Source of the DNA: Ochotona curzoniae
Taxonomy: Eukaryota > Chordata > Mammalia > Lagomorpha > Ochotonidae
DNA: 64,000 nucleotides
NCBI RefSeq assembly: GCF_017591425.1
Contig: NW_024466512.1
Coordinates: 21,939,501-22,003,500, forward strand
Reading direction: 5' to 3'
The notes under the pieces: model-generated
Seen by the model: the letters and a program-made list of their open reading frames with translations, nothing else
Told to the model about the DNA's origin: nothing
Databases searched by the model: none
Position numbers and translations under genes: made by a program
Part shown: positions 10,973 to 19,570 of the stretch, piece after piece
How positions within the stretch are numbered: position 1 is the first letter of the stretch
How the letters are laid out: each line of letters opens with the position of its first letter

Positions 10973-13851
10973 CATCTTATTTGGAACCATTGTATCATGA
11001 CTCCCTTGTCAGAATTGCTTATTCTGTGCTTTGTGGCAGTGTGGTGCAAGACAAGGCACGTGTTGCGAACTCATGCTGTTCCTCCCAATTATATAGGCCC
11101 ACAGAGAGGGGGTAAAACCTCTGCGAGTGGGCCCTTTTGTCTGCAACTCTGGAGTCTATGAGATTCAGGTTGCAGAGCCCAAGGGAAGCACAGTCCCACA
11201 AAGAAGCCATGTTTTCATGGAAGCCTTGTGTGGGTCTGGGGACTTTGAGAAAGATGCATGGGCACACTGGGCACACAAGGAGGTGGTTGTCTGAAGCCAG
11301 CAGCAACCATTTTCCTTTTTCTGTTTTGTTTTTGGCCTTGTATATGAACTCTCTTGCTGGTTGAGAAGATTTTTAGACTTGTAGTTAAATAACTCCTTGT
11401 GAATTATGCATCTTGAAAAAAAAAAAGTAAAGACAGAGTTGAGAAATGACTCACAAGGCAGTGAGTGACACATGCTATAAAGTGATGTCCAGGCCAGGCT
11501 GTTAGGAATCCAGCTGCCAGCAGCAGTGCGCCAGCCAGGCTTCCCTGGGGTGTGACCCTGGTCGTGGCTTCTGAAACTGATCATTCATCCTGGCCTTCCA
11601 GCTACTCCTGTACCCCACTGGGATCCTTGGGATCAATTTTTCTTTTGGGGTAACCAAGCCCAGGTTTCCATGCAGAGGGATGTGAGGCAAACCAAGATTG
11701 CAGGAGGGGGCGCTCTGCAGCCAGGTGGAGAAATGTTCTGCCAGAAGGACTTCTGTCAGCTGGAGAAGACACAGTTGCTTCCCTTGCCTTTTATGGGCTC
11801 TGCTCCCCAAAAGACACCTAGTGTGGCTCCAGACAGCTGCCAGGCTGTGGGCCAGAGGTGCACAGACTCAGCCCTGAGCCCTACCCAACCCAACCCTACC
11901 TCCAAGGCCCCTGAGGATGCAATGCAGGGAAGGGTCAGCTCCCTGTGGTGGAACACACAGGCCTAGATGGGCTCTTACTCCTCTTCCCATTCCTGCCGGA
12001 TCCCAGCAGTGCAAAGACAGGGCTCTGCGTGATGAAGTCCACAGCACAGCGACAGGTGTGCAGCAGCTTCCAAAGGGACAGAGACAGACCTGGACGCCCA
12101 GATCCTCTCGGGGTGCGGTGAGCTGGACCCTGGGCTGTCACAGTCCCCGCGGCAAAGTCTTCTTAGCTGGATTCTCACCTTGGAACCCTTGGCCAGTCTC
12201 CTCTGGCTGCAGAGCGAATCCTGACCACCTCTTCCACATGGCTCCCAGAGATTAACTTTCTGCTGTGATTGAGTCCGGATCTCCTGTGGGTGCAGGCTCA
12301 GCGTCCACCGTGTAGCTCACAGGAGCAAATCAGCTGCTGCGAACCCGGACAGCGCTCAGGGAGAGGTCAAGGGAACTGGGTTGGGAAGTGGCTGGCTCCC
12401 TAGCTGGTACCTTGGTGCCTTGGTGGGGTGGGCACAGGCAGCGTAGCCCCCAGTTTCTGATCTTCCCCGGGGAAAATCGGGGAGAGGGGAGATGGCAGAG
12501 AAGCAGAGGCACAGCACACTTTGCCTCCCGGCTAGAGGATCCCCGTGGCCGCCCCGGGTTCCAGCAAGGGTTCAAGTCCCTGACAATGGGATTACAGATC
12601 TCAACAAGACCTGGCTGCTGGGGGCAGCTCAGGAGTGAGGCGTGAGTGCTTCTCTGACTGAGGCGCTGCTCTCCATCACTCCCTCACTCACCTTCTAGTG
12701 CTCTTCGTGGATTCTCATCCTGTGTCCTGTCCCTGTGTCCCAGTGCTTCTGGGCTGGCCACTGAGTATCACGTTCGCGGGCAGAACCCAAGTCCCTCCGC
12801 GCCCCTGTTGCGGGGTTCCAGGGTATCTCCCGCGTCTGTAGACAGATGCAGATGGAGTCCGTGCGCGGACACTCGGGACAGTTGCAGGCTCTGCGGAGGA
12901 CGGTAGAGTTCACCTCATCGTGGAAGGTTCTCAAGGATCACCCTGGAGCCAGCTCCAACCCGGAAATTCTCTTACTTTTGCAATCAATGGCCTTGGCCTC
13001 GCACTGGAGTGCGCCCTGCCCCTGCCCAGCCTCCACCCTGCCCTTACTTTCTCTTCCTTTGCTAGACACAGGGTGTGTCCTGAGGTTGGAAATCCGGTAG
13101 GCTAGGGACTTGGAGCTTCTGTGGGGCTCAGCTACTTACCCCCGGCTTTGCTGTCCACCTGCTAGGCTGCAAGGATTTGCCCCAGGGCAGTAATCACCCA
13201 GCTCACAGCTCTGGCCTCAAGTAGGAAAAGGAGGGAAATGAAGGCAAGCCATCAATCTGGGAACTGGCTGCAGGGCTGTAAGCCAGGAGGCTCCAAGACC
13301 CTGTGAGTACATGGGTGGCAGAGAGCTGTTGTTTCACCTGGTGGTGAGAGAAGGGAGCCAGGACACCAGGTGTTTCTGTGCACCTGTGGGACCCACCTTG
13401 GAGTCTGTGCCTACACAGGTAGCTGAGGCTGCTGGGGGTGCGATACTCCCACCTTCCCCAGCACTGGACCTAACTGTGGTGAGAGCTGGGGGTTCTCAGA
13501 GGGAATGACTAGGCAAGCCATCATTGTCCCCAAGTTTAGTCACCCAGGTAGGGGTTAGAGGAGCATCCTGGGCCGTGCTAGGCACCACCCTACAGCAGCC
13601 ACACCCCGACCAGTGCCAGCGGTTCTTCCTCTGAGCCCTCCCTCCCCTCTGCTCTCCACCCACTGCCTCCGGGCTTCACCTGCTTTCCTCTGGTCCTGCC
13701 TCCCCCACGAGGACAAACTCCCTAACCTACCCTCTGCTTGAGGAGGGACTGAAAGAGGGCATCTAAATATGGAACAACCTATGTTAACAGCTCCCAGCAA
13801 GCAAAGCTCCCAGCAGGCAAAGAGGCACCCCCCACACCATGAAAGAAAGGC
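10973..13851. other. 2.9 kb non-coding stretch
   Basis: GC-rich with long chance open frames on both strands but no recognisable exon, domain or repeat. The segment 12750-12950 has clustered CpGs. I see no paired splice sites that would make a protein. Confidence 0.4.
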
Positions 13852-14137
13852 CCCCCCCCCCGGGCCCAGTATGGTAGTCTAGTGGCTAAAGTCCTCACCT
13901 CACAAACGCTGGGATTCCATATGGGTGCCAGTTCATATTCTGGCTACTCCATTTCCCTTTCAGCTCTCTGCTTGTGGTCTGGGAAAGCAGTGGAGGATGA
14001 CCCAGAGCCTTGGGACCCTGCACCCATGTGGTAGACCCTGAAGAAGCATCTGGTTCCTGGCTTTGGATGGGCTCAGCTCTGGCTGTTGCGGATGCGTGGG
14101 GAGTGAACCAGCAGATGGAAGATCTTTCTGAGGTGAG
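13852..14137 (+). repeat. CSINE, 3' truncated
   Basis: A C tract leads into CGGGCCCAGTATGGTAGTCT, GTGGCTAAAGTCCTCACC. The copy stops after CAGATGGAAGATCTTTCTGA, before the usual pyrimidine-rich end and A tail. Confidence 0.88.
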
Positions 14138-14687
14138 GTAGAGAGGGCATAGTCCCTGAGGGCTGTAGGATCCACTCCTCCCACCCAGCCTGGATTGCAG
14201 GGAAACCCAGTCCTTGCCACCCTAGGGTGCCTTCCACAATCCCAGAGCACTCGTGAAAAGACAAATTCTCTCCATAATTGCCTGGGCAATCCAGGGTATG
14301 ATTGGCTCTATAAAACGAGCCAGGAAATTGCAGGCTCCTGAAATATAATTAGTTGGCCCCAGGGCCCAACATGTAGGCTGATATCCAGAGACTCAAACCA
14401 CTGCCCAGGAGCAAACAAAGGCTTCTGGGAGGCAACAGGTGCCGGAGAGGGAACCCCAGGTCTGAAAAGGCCTTGCAGGTAACTACAGTAGCAGAACAGC
14501 AGGGAGGGGTGGGGCCTGGGTGTGCTGGAGTGTTCAGCAGGCCATCAGGAGCAGATATAACAACTGCTTGGAATGGGAAGGCAACCCTCTTAAGACTAGA
14601 TGGCAGGTGGTACTTGTCAGGCAAGTTTGCGCTCCCTCCTCCACAGCTCTCCTATCCCCACCTCCTCTGCCACCATGCAGAAGGCTG
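14138..14687. other. Left flank of the provirus
   Basis: Ordinary sequence without recognised genes or repeats. It ends with GACAAG at 14688-14693, the left copy of the proviral target duplication. Confidence 0.6.
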
Positions 14688-14693
14688 GACAAG
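14688..14693. repeat. Target-site duplication, left copy
   Basis: GACAAG directly before the TG of the 5' LTR. The same six bases follow the CA of the 3' LTR at 17936-17941. Confidence 0.93.
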
Positions 14694-15046
14694 TGTTGCA
14701 AGCCGCATCTGTATGCACTGGCCACATGCTGTGCCTAAAATGGCCCCGGCCGGAGAAGCCACACCTTCGTGCGTGTCACGTAGCCTAGCGCATGCGCAGT
14801 GAGCTGCGGCGTGGCCGGCACGTGAACACTGGGGACTGACGAATCCAGTCGCCCAGGACCCTGCGTGATCATGACGCCGACCTATCATCGGCGGAGGCGG
14901 GGCCGGTCAGCACATAAGAGCAGAAAGACTGCCGGGGTCCGCCCCCTTCCTCTTCCTCATCTTTGTGCGCGCAATAAACTTTACCGCAGAAGGCTTCAAT
15001 CGCGTCTGCCTCTTACTGCTGGGCGGTAAGACACGTGGGCGCGACA
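14694..15046 (+). repeat. 5' LTR of the provirus
   Basis: 353 bp, beginning TGTTGCAAGC and ending GGGCGCGACA. It has GC-rich U3 words (GCGCATGCGCAGTG, TCACGTAG), an ACATAAGA box at about 14912 that may serve as the TATA element, and AATAAA at 14973-14978 for polyadenylation in R. It differs from the 3' LTR only at 14745 (C here, G at 17634), as judged by reading the two side by side. Confidence 0.95.
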
Positions 15047-15048
15047 AC

Positions 15049-15066
15049 TGGTGCCGGGAACCCGGG
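15049..15066 (+). other. Primer binding site, tRNA-Phe-like
   Basis: TGGTGCCGGGAACCCGGG lies two bases after the LTR. The first eight bases and the CCCGGG match the 3' end of tRNA-Phe, the primer used by rodent IAPs. The middle has GG where the tRNA complement has AA plus a one-base length difference, so the match is imperfect. Confidence 0.75.
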
Positions 15067-15081
15067 ACCTGGAGGGGGCCT

Positions 15082-15096
15082 CCCGTTTCGAACGGG
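15082..15096 (+). promoter_or_regulatory. Leader hairpin, candidate packaging or dimer signal
   Basis: CCCGTT and AACGGG form a 6-bp stem around TCG, between the primer site and the splice donor. The position suits a packaging or dimerisation hairpin. Its function is inferred only from place and shape. Confidence 0.4.
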
Positions 15097-15120
15097 TGGA
15101 AGTCAGAACTGCGGCCAAAA

Positions 15121-15130
15121 GACAGGTAAG
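15121..15130 (+). promoter_or_regulatory. Major splice donor of the provirus
   Basis: GACAG/GTAAGG fits the donor consensus, with the cut after 15125. It sits in the leader upstream of gag, where class II retroviruses place the donor used for env RNA. Confidence 0.65.
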
Positions 15131-15208
15131 GAGCTCTGAGAGGGAGAACTTTCGGGTGACTAGGAGCATAAATCGGAGGTATAGGAACCACCGCTTCTGG
15201 TTATAGAC

Positions 15209-16651
15209 ATGGGCGCACGGTTCTCTCTGGTGAAATTTTTGCAGAGGGTTTATGCCCTCCGTAAGGGAGCGGTCAGAGAGAGTGACAAAGCCCTTCAGTC
15301 TGCCCAGGATAGTCTCTCAGAAACAGAGCGGGAGAGGAGAACCGGTTTGAAGCAAAAAATAGAGGTGAAATTGAAAGCAGTATCTTCCTCATCAAATTCG
15401 GAGACGTCCGACGCGGAGGAAGGGTACAAGCGGGATAGGCGGCATAGGCGCTTAGAACGCAAACCCGCAGGAGACAGAGGAGGATCAGAAAAGGAGAAGA
15501 AAGAGAATGGCGGTGCTACTGCGCCGGCCACGCTCGGCCCATGGCCTCAGGGCTCTGGAGCCATTACACTAATGGCTCCTCCTGCTGTGAAGCCATCTGC
15601 CCCGCCCATGAGTTGTGGTGCCGGCTCCTCCTTCATCGATCCAGCCACACGCCGGGAACTTCAAAATATGTTCCCCGTCTTAGAAGAAGAAAGGGAAAGA
15701 GTTTACAGACAGGTAGATGCAGCATTAGTGCGAGAATTGGCCATGTCTGTAAAGCAATATGGTCTTCATGCCAATTACACTTTGTCCCTGTTAGAACGTA
15801 TGGGGGGAATGAATATGACTCCCTCTGATTGGCAATTTGTGGTGAAGGCTGTTCTCCCTAATATGGGATCATATCTAAATTGGAAGGGATTATGGCAGGA
15901 GCTTTTGGATAGATATCCATGGCCAGTATATACCCAAATTTCTACTGCAGCTATAAAGGCATGGAAGGCCCTTTCACTTAAAGGGCAAGAGAAATTGGGC
16001 ATCACACAGGTTAAACAGGAGCCGGATGAGCCCTTTGGTGATTTTGTGGCACGTGTAATGCAGAAAATGAGTGTCAAATTAGTGACTGGCATCCCTTATA
16101 ATCCACAAGGTCAGGGGATAATCGAACGTGCTCATCGCTCTATTAAGGAATTGTTACAAAAACAAAAAACCACCTGGGAATCACTTGGCCTCGCCAGTCA
16201 GAGCCCTCGGGCCACTCTAGCCCTGGCTCTCTTCACCATCAATTTTTTACAGCTGGATGAGCAAGGCCTTAGTGCTGCAGATCGTCATTCCCTTAACACG
16301 GCGCAAGAGCAATCTTGGGTCAAGTGGAAGGATGTTCTGGAGTCCAAATGGAAGGGCCCAGACCCAGTTATTAGGCAGGCTCGAGGAGCCATTTGTGTGT
16401 TTCCACAGGACGCCCCAGTTCCGGTTTGGGTTCCAGCTCGATTGACTCGTTCCTGTCCATCACCGCCTTCTGACGTTTCTGCAACCGCTGGAGCGCTTGC
16501 ACGAGGATCTGACTTGGGGAAGATTCATGCAACCCCGCAATCAGAAACTCCTCCTACAATCCCACAGGACAATGGTGCCCCGCCCAGTGCAAACACGGCT
16601 GATGGTGCAACTAATGGTCTGTATGGCGCTTGTGAGGACCGTGATTGCTGA
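15209..16651 (+). CDS. Gag-integrase fusion reading frame (deleted provirus)
   Basis: An intact 480-codon frame starting at the first ATG after the splice donor. Residue 2 is Gly (possible myristoylation); residues 1 to about 125 are matrix-like and charged. A PSAP late-domain motif is at 129-132. Capsid starts around 140 and its major homology region spans about 265-283. At about 287-293 the frame passes directly into the last part of integrase: the glutamate of the DDE triad is residue 306, but both catalytic aspartates are missing. A Trp-rich C-terminal DNA-binding segment follows to about 425, then a Pro/Ser/Thr-rich tail. The deletion kept the frame, so a roughly 53-kDa protein could be made, but it should have no enzyme activity. 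Rodent IAP I-delta-1 elements make a comparable Gag-Pol fusion. Whether it is translated is unknown. Confidence 0.88.
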   Translation: MGARFSLVKFLQRVYALRKGAVRESDKALQSAQDSLSETERERRTGLKQKIEVKLKAVSSSSNSETSDAEEGYKRDRRHRRLERKPAGDRGGSEKEKKENGGATAPATLGPWPQGSGAITLMAPPAVKPSAPPMSCGAGSSFIDPATRRELQNMFPVLEEERERVYRQVDAALVRELAMSVKQYGLHANYTLSLLERMGGMNMTPSDWQFVVKAVLPNMGSYLNWKGLWQELLDRYPWPVYTQISTAAIKAWKALSLKGQEKLGITQVKQEPDEPFGDFVARVMQKMSVKLVTGIPYNPQGQGIIERAHRSIKELLQKQKTTWESLGLASQSPRATLALALFTINFLQLDEQGLSAADRHSLNTAQEQSWVKWKDVLESKWKGPDPVIRQARGAICVFPQDAPVPVWVPARLTRSCPSPPSDVSATAGALARGSDLGKIHATPQSETPPTIPQDNGAPPSANTADGATNGLYGACEDRDC

Positions 16652-17244
16652 GCCACGATGAGGAGTTTTGAGTGTTTTTCCACGACCCTTACCGGTCGCC
16701 CACTCAGCCCGAGTGTTTCCTTGATTTTTTCTTCTTTGGATTTGCCTTTTCTCCCTTATGATGATATTAAGGAGAATGTGAGTAATTTTTTATTCCCCCT
16801 ACAGGACGCGCTTTGTTTTCAAGCATTTCCTGAGAATTTTAGTGTCAAGGTTTATGTGTTATTCCTTTTCAGAATGTTTCAACGGCTGCTAATCTTTCTT
16901 GCCAGCTTTCTTCTTATCTTTTAGGAAATTGGACGAGAGAATTTGATATTTTACAGTCGGAGTTGAGAATTGCCATTGTCCAGATTAATTCTACACGGGT
17001 GGATCCTGTTGTTGCTGAAACCCTGGCCACTTGGATTTGGAACATCACTTCCCATATTAAGGAATGGGTGGGAGTGGTTGTGCTGATTCTGCTCTTGTGT
17101 GCAGGCTGTGCCTTATGCCTTTTTTGCCTGTGTCATCTGAGACACCGCGCTCAGCGAGATCGTGTGGTAATACATCAAGCCCTACTAGCCATGCAGTATG
17201 GTGACTCCCCCATGGTATGGTTGAGCATGCTTCAACGGGTTTAG
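16652..17244 (+). pseudogene. env remnant (end of the transmembrane subunit)
   Basis: Two overlapping frames carry Env-like sequence. A first frame opens at 16658, and the second is open from 16843 (after a TAG at 16840-16842) to the stop after 17244. The second holds three Asn-X-Ser/Thr sites, a hydrophobic membrane span of about 24 residues (about 17068-17139) rich in Leu, Val and Cys, and a short basic cytoplasmic tail. The surface subunit, fusion peptide and most of the ectodomain are absent, and the frame change breaks what is left. No functional envelope can be produced from this copy. Confidence 0.65.
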
Positions 17245-17425
17245 TTAAGAGCATGGACATCATGGCTCCTGCACCTCAGGCCATTATGGCATTGCACTGA
17301 GTTCGAGCATGATGCACCCGACTAGCCCTTGCACCTCGCAGGACTTATCCATTGCACGCGAGAGGGTAGTCACTCTTATAACTGCCTTGTCGAGACATTG
17401 CTCTTTACAACCACCGCGGTTGTAG

Positions 17426-17550
17426 CCCATGACGGGTAAGATAGACCCAGACAATTATCGGTCTAAGACAGGGACTACGTCAAGCTACGCAGCCTCCCTA
17501 TGACGGATCGTGCGCCTTGAGTCTACAACCTAAGACAGGCCCATACCAGC
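17426..17550 (+). promoter_or_regulatory. Constitutive transport element (CTE), NXF1-type
   Basis: Two copies of a paired motif lie in the non-coding stretch between env and the polypurine tract. Copy one is TGACGGGTAAGA (17430-17441) with CTAAGACAGG (17463-17472). Copy two is TGACGGAT (17501-17508) with AACCTAAGACAGG (17527-17539). These are the internal-loop words of the type D retrovirus CTE, which binds the cellular export receptor NXF1/TAP and carries unspliced RNA out of the nucleus; related CTEs are known from rodent IAPs. Copy one encloses a TAGACC/GGTCTA stem (17442-17465). A TACAACC/GGTTGTA hairpin (17406-17424) lies just upstream. The second TGACGGAT is shortened compared with the first. 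Confidence 0.8.
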
Positions 17551-17568
17551 TTATTTTTTCTATTGTGT

Positions 17569-17582
17569 AAGAAGGGGAGAGA
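17569..17582 (+). other. Polypurine tract
   Basis: AAGAAGGGGAGAGA lies directly before the 3' LTR. It is the expected primer for plus-strand DNA synthesis. Confidence 0.88.
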
Positions 17583-17935
17583 TGTTGCAAGCCGCATCTG
17601 TATGCACTGGCCACATGCTGTGCCTAAAATGGCGCCGGCCGGAGAAGCCACACCTTCGTGCGTGTCACGTAGCCTAGCGCATGCGCAGTGAGCTGCGGCG
17701 TGGCCGGCACGTGAACACTGGGGACTGACGAATCCAGTCGCCCAGGACCCTGCGTGATCATGACGCCGACCTATCATCGGCGGAGGCGGGGCCGGTCAGC
17801 ACATAAGAGCAGAAAGACTGCCGGGGTCCGCCCCCTTCCTCTTCCTCATCTTTGTGCGCGCAATAAACTTTACCGCAGAAGGCTTCAATCGCGTCTGCCT
17901 CTTACTGCTGGGCGGTAAGACACGTGGGCGCGACA
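17583..17935 (+). repeat. 3' LTR of the provirus
   Basis: 353 bp, same ends as the 5' LTR, one difference (G at 17634). Its AATAAA would end the genomic transcript in R. Its U3 promoter points rightwards, towards the CpG island at 18.5 kb. Confidence 0.95.
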
Positions 17936-17941
17936 GACAAG
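17936..17941. repeat. Target-site duplication, right copy
   Basis: GACAAG directly after the CA end of the 3' LTR, identical to 14688-14693. Confidence 0.93.
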
Positions 17942-18474
17942 GAGGAAAGAGCAGCCAACGACCACTCACCACGGGCCACACCACCCTACCTACCCCAACA
18001 CACTCTGGGGTGCTCCTGCCAGAGCGGTGCCCCTAGCGGCAGGCATGCTACACAACAAGCTGTTTTTCACACTTTCTGCATTCCTTGGGCTGATACTGTA
18101 CCATACATTTGGTTTTGTTTGTAACTTGCTGCTTGTTTGAGTCCTCCTTCTCCACCACCCATACTGGGGAGAGGAGAAGGGAGTGGCAATGCAGAGAACA
18201 CCCCCGCCTCTTGTCCCGGAGAGCTCTGGAAGGAGGCGAATTCAGACTGAGAAGGCCCAGAGGATGGGCTTGAGCAAGGGGTGGGAGAGGAGGTGGCCTC
18301 AGAGAATCGGCACGGACAGTAGGCTGGGTGGAAAGGAGTGGGTGGCATTTTCCTAGACATTTCCAGGGGGCTAAGAGCGCCCTCCGTCTACACTGACCAT
18401 TGAGGGTGTGTGTGGAGGTTGGTGAGGGTCCCACCTCCAAGCCTGCCTAAATCCAGCCCACACCCATCCATCTC

Positions 18475-18700
18475 TTTAAAAAGAAACTGAGACTCCAGCG
18501 TTAGACAGCTGAGTCGCAAAGCGAGGCCCCAACGTGGACCAGCCAGCCGCCCGCCACTTAGGCGGGTTGCTTAGCATCTCTGAACTCGGGTTTTTCTAGC
18601 CTGTAAAGTGGGAGCCAAAATACTCCGCATGGGGTGGTGGTTAGGGGTGCATTCGGACTTCCAAAGCGTGCGGCGTGCCCGGCACACAGCAAGCGATCCT
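18475..18700 (+). repeat. MIR-like old SINE
   Basis: GGGTTGCTTAGCATCTCTGA followed by a TTTTTCTAGCCTGTAAAGTG segment matches the MIR core (CTTAACCTCTCTGAGCCTCAG...ATCTGTAAAATGGG). The right part, with GTGCCCGGCACACAGCAAG, fits the MIR end. Confidence 0.5.
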
Positions 18701-19570
18701 TCACGTTGCTGCAGTGATTATCGCAACGAAGCGCCTCCCCTCCGCTGCTTTGCCTGCTCCGGCAAGCCGAGCTCCCAAGGCCCCTAGAGGGCGCCCGGAA
18801 CTCACTTGTTCCGCTGGGCTCCCCCAGGGACAGCAGTGGGGTCCTCGCCGCTGCCGCGAGCATCCCGCTGGAGGGTCTTGCAGCTCCTCCTGCAGCAGCC
18901 GGTAACAACGCGCTCTGAGGCCCTGGAGCAGAACTCGCGACGCGGCGGCCGCAGCTCCCGCCAAGGCCTCTGCCTTCTGGATGTGCACAGCCGCGGGGTC
19001 CTCACACCCCTCCCTCGTGTCTCCCCACTCCTTCTGCCAACCTTCTCCCGCCCCAGGGAGCCCAGATATCCTCAGGCTTCGTGGAGGCAGCTTTTGCGCC
19101 TCCCTGGGATCCTGCAACGGCAGCCTTCTGTCCCCGCGTCCAGGGCCTGTTGCAGGAAGGTGTCATTGGCCTGGAAGCGGCTGCTGCGCGAGCGGGAGGG
19201 AATCCCAGCCGGCAGGGGAGAAGGTTCTCCAGCCGGTTCTCCAGCCGGCAGGGGAGAAGGAGAGGATAGAAAGGAAGGGTCCCCATCAGGAAGCCGCGGA
19301 CGGGGAGCCGAAAGGCAGGCATGAGCTTGTGAGAGTAAAAGCAAGCAGCAGGCGGGAAGGTTATGTAGAGTGTGCCAGGCACGCACACCTGTAGCTCCCC
19401 TGGTGTCGCGTTGCAGACCCTTGGCTGGAAGGACAGGCTGGCGGGGGGTAGGGAGTGGGGGAGGGGAATATGGGTTTGGATTTGCCTTCCTCGCCCCCTA
19501 CCACACACACCACGTCTTTGGAATCCGCTCCGAGCTCCGTGGAAAACCCGACCTGGCTCCGGTATTGGCT
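18500..19570. promoter_or_regulatory. Orphan CpG island downstream of TLX1
   Basis: CpG density by eye rises sharply here (GCGACGCGGCGGCCGC near 18936, CCGCGGACGGGG near 19298) compared with flanks on both sides. No TLX1 exon maps here. A 138-codon open frame on the minus strand (18701-19117) is followed by an AAGTGAGT donor-like word, but the protein resembles nothing I know. A non-coding RNA promoter or a regulatory island is as likely as a gene. Confidence 0.5.
19210..19262. repeat. Short tandem duplication inside the CpG island
   Basis: CCGGCAGGGGAGAAGG appears twice, separated by two copies of TTCTCCAGCCGG. The words also pair with one another as an inverted repeat. Confidence 0.75.

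Larger units (their letters stand above)
14694..17935 (+). mobile_element. Young IAP/IAPE-like endogenous retrovirus, internally deleted
   Basis: A 3242-bp provirus in plus orientation. Order: 5' LTR, tRNA-Phe-like primer site, leader with splice donor, gag fused in frame to the end of integrase, env remnant, CTE, polypurine tract, 3' LTR. It is flanked by GACAAG on both sides, a 6-bp duplication typical of class II (betaretrovirus-like) integration. Assignment to the intracisternal A-particle group rests on the primer site, the LTR words around the polyadenylation signal (GCAATAAACTTTACCGCAGA, close to the rodent IAP LTR as I recall it), the Gag major homology region and the CTE type. A glycine after the first Met and an env remnant point to the env-bearing IAPE branch. 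The C-terminal part of capsid, all of nucleocapsid, protease, RT and RNase H, and most of integrase and env are missing, so the element cannot replicate by itself. Confidence 0.93.

Noticed and set aside
13860..13920. tRNA gene, because SINE heads carry tRNA-like A and B boxes
   Set aside because: All such heads in the window continue into the CSINE body; none folds as a free tRNA with its own end.
15209..16651. Endogenous lentivirus (rabbit RELIK type) because the frame starts MGAR
   Set aside because: The primer site is Phe-like and not Lys, the target duplication is 6 bp, the capsid homology region is of class II type and a type D-like CTE is present.
16652..17244. Functional envelope or syncytin-like gene
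   Set aside because: Surface subunit and fusion peptide are absent and the remaining part changes frame after a stop.
18701..19117. 138-codon open frame in the orphan CpG island as a protein gene
   Set aside because: No recognised domain and no partner exon; a donor-like GTGAGT alone is weak evidence, so only the island is annotated.
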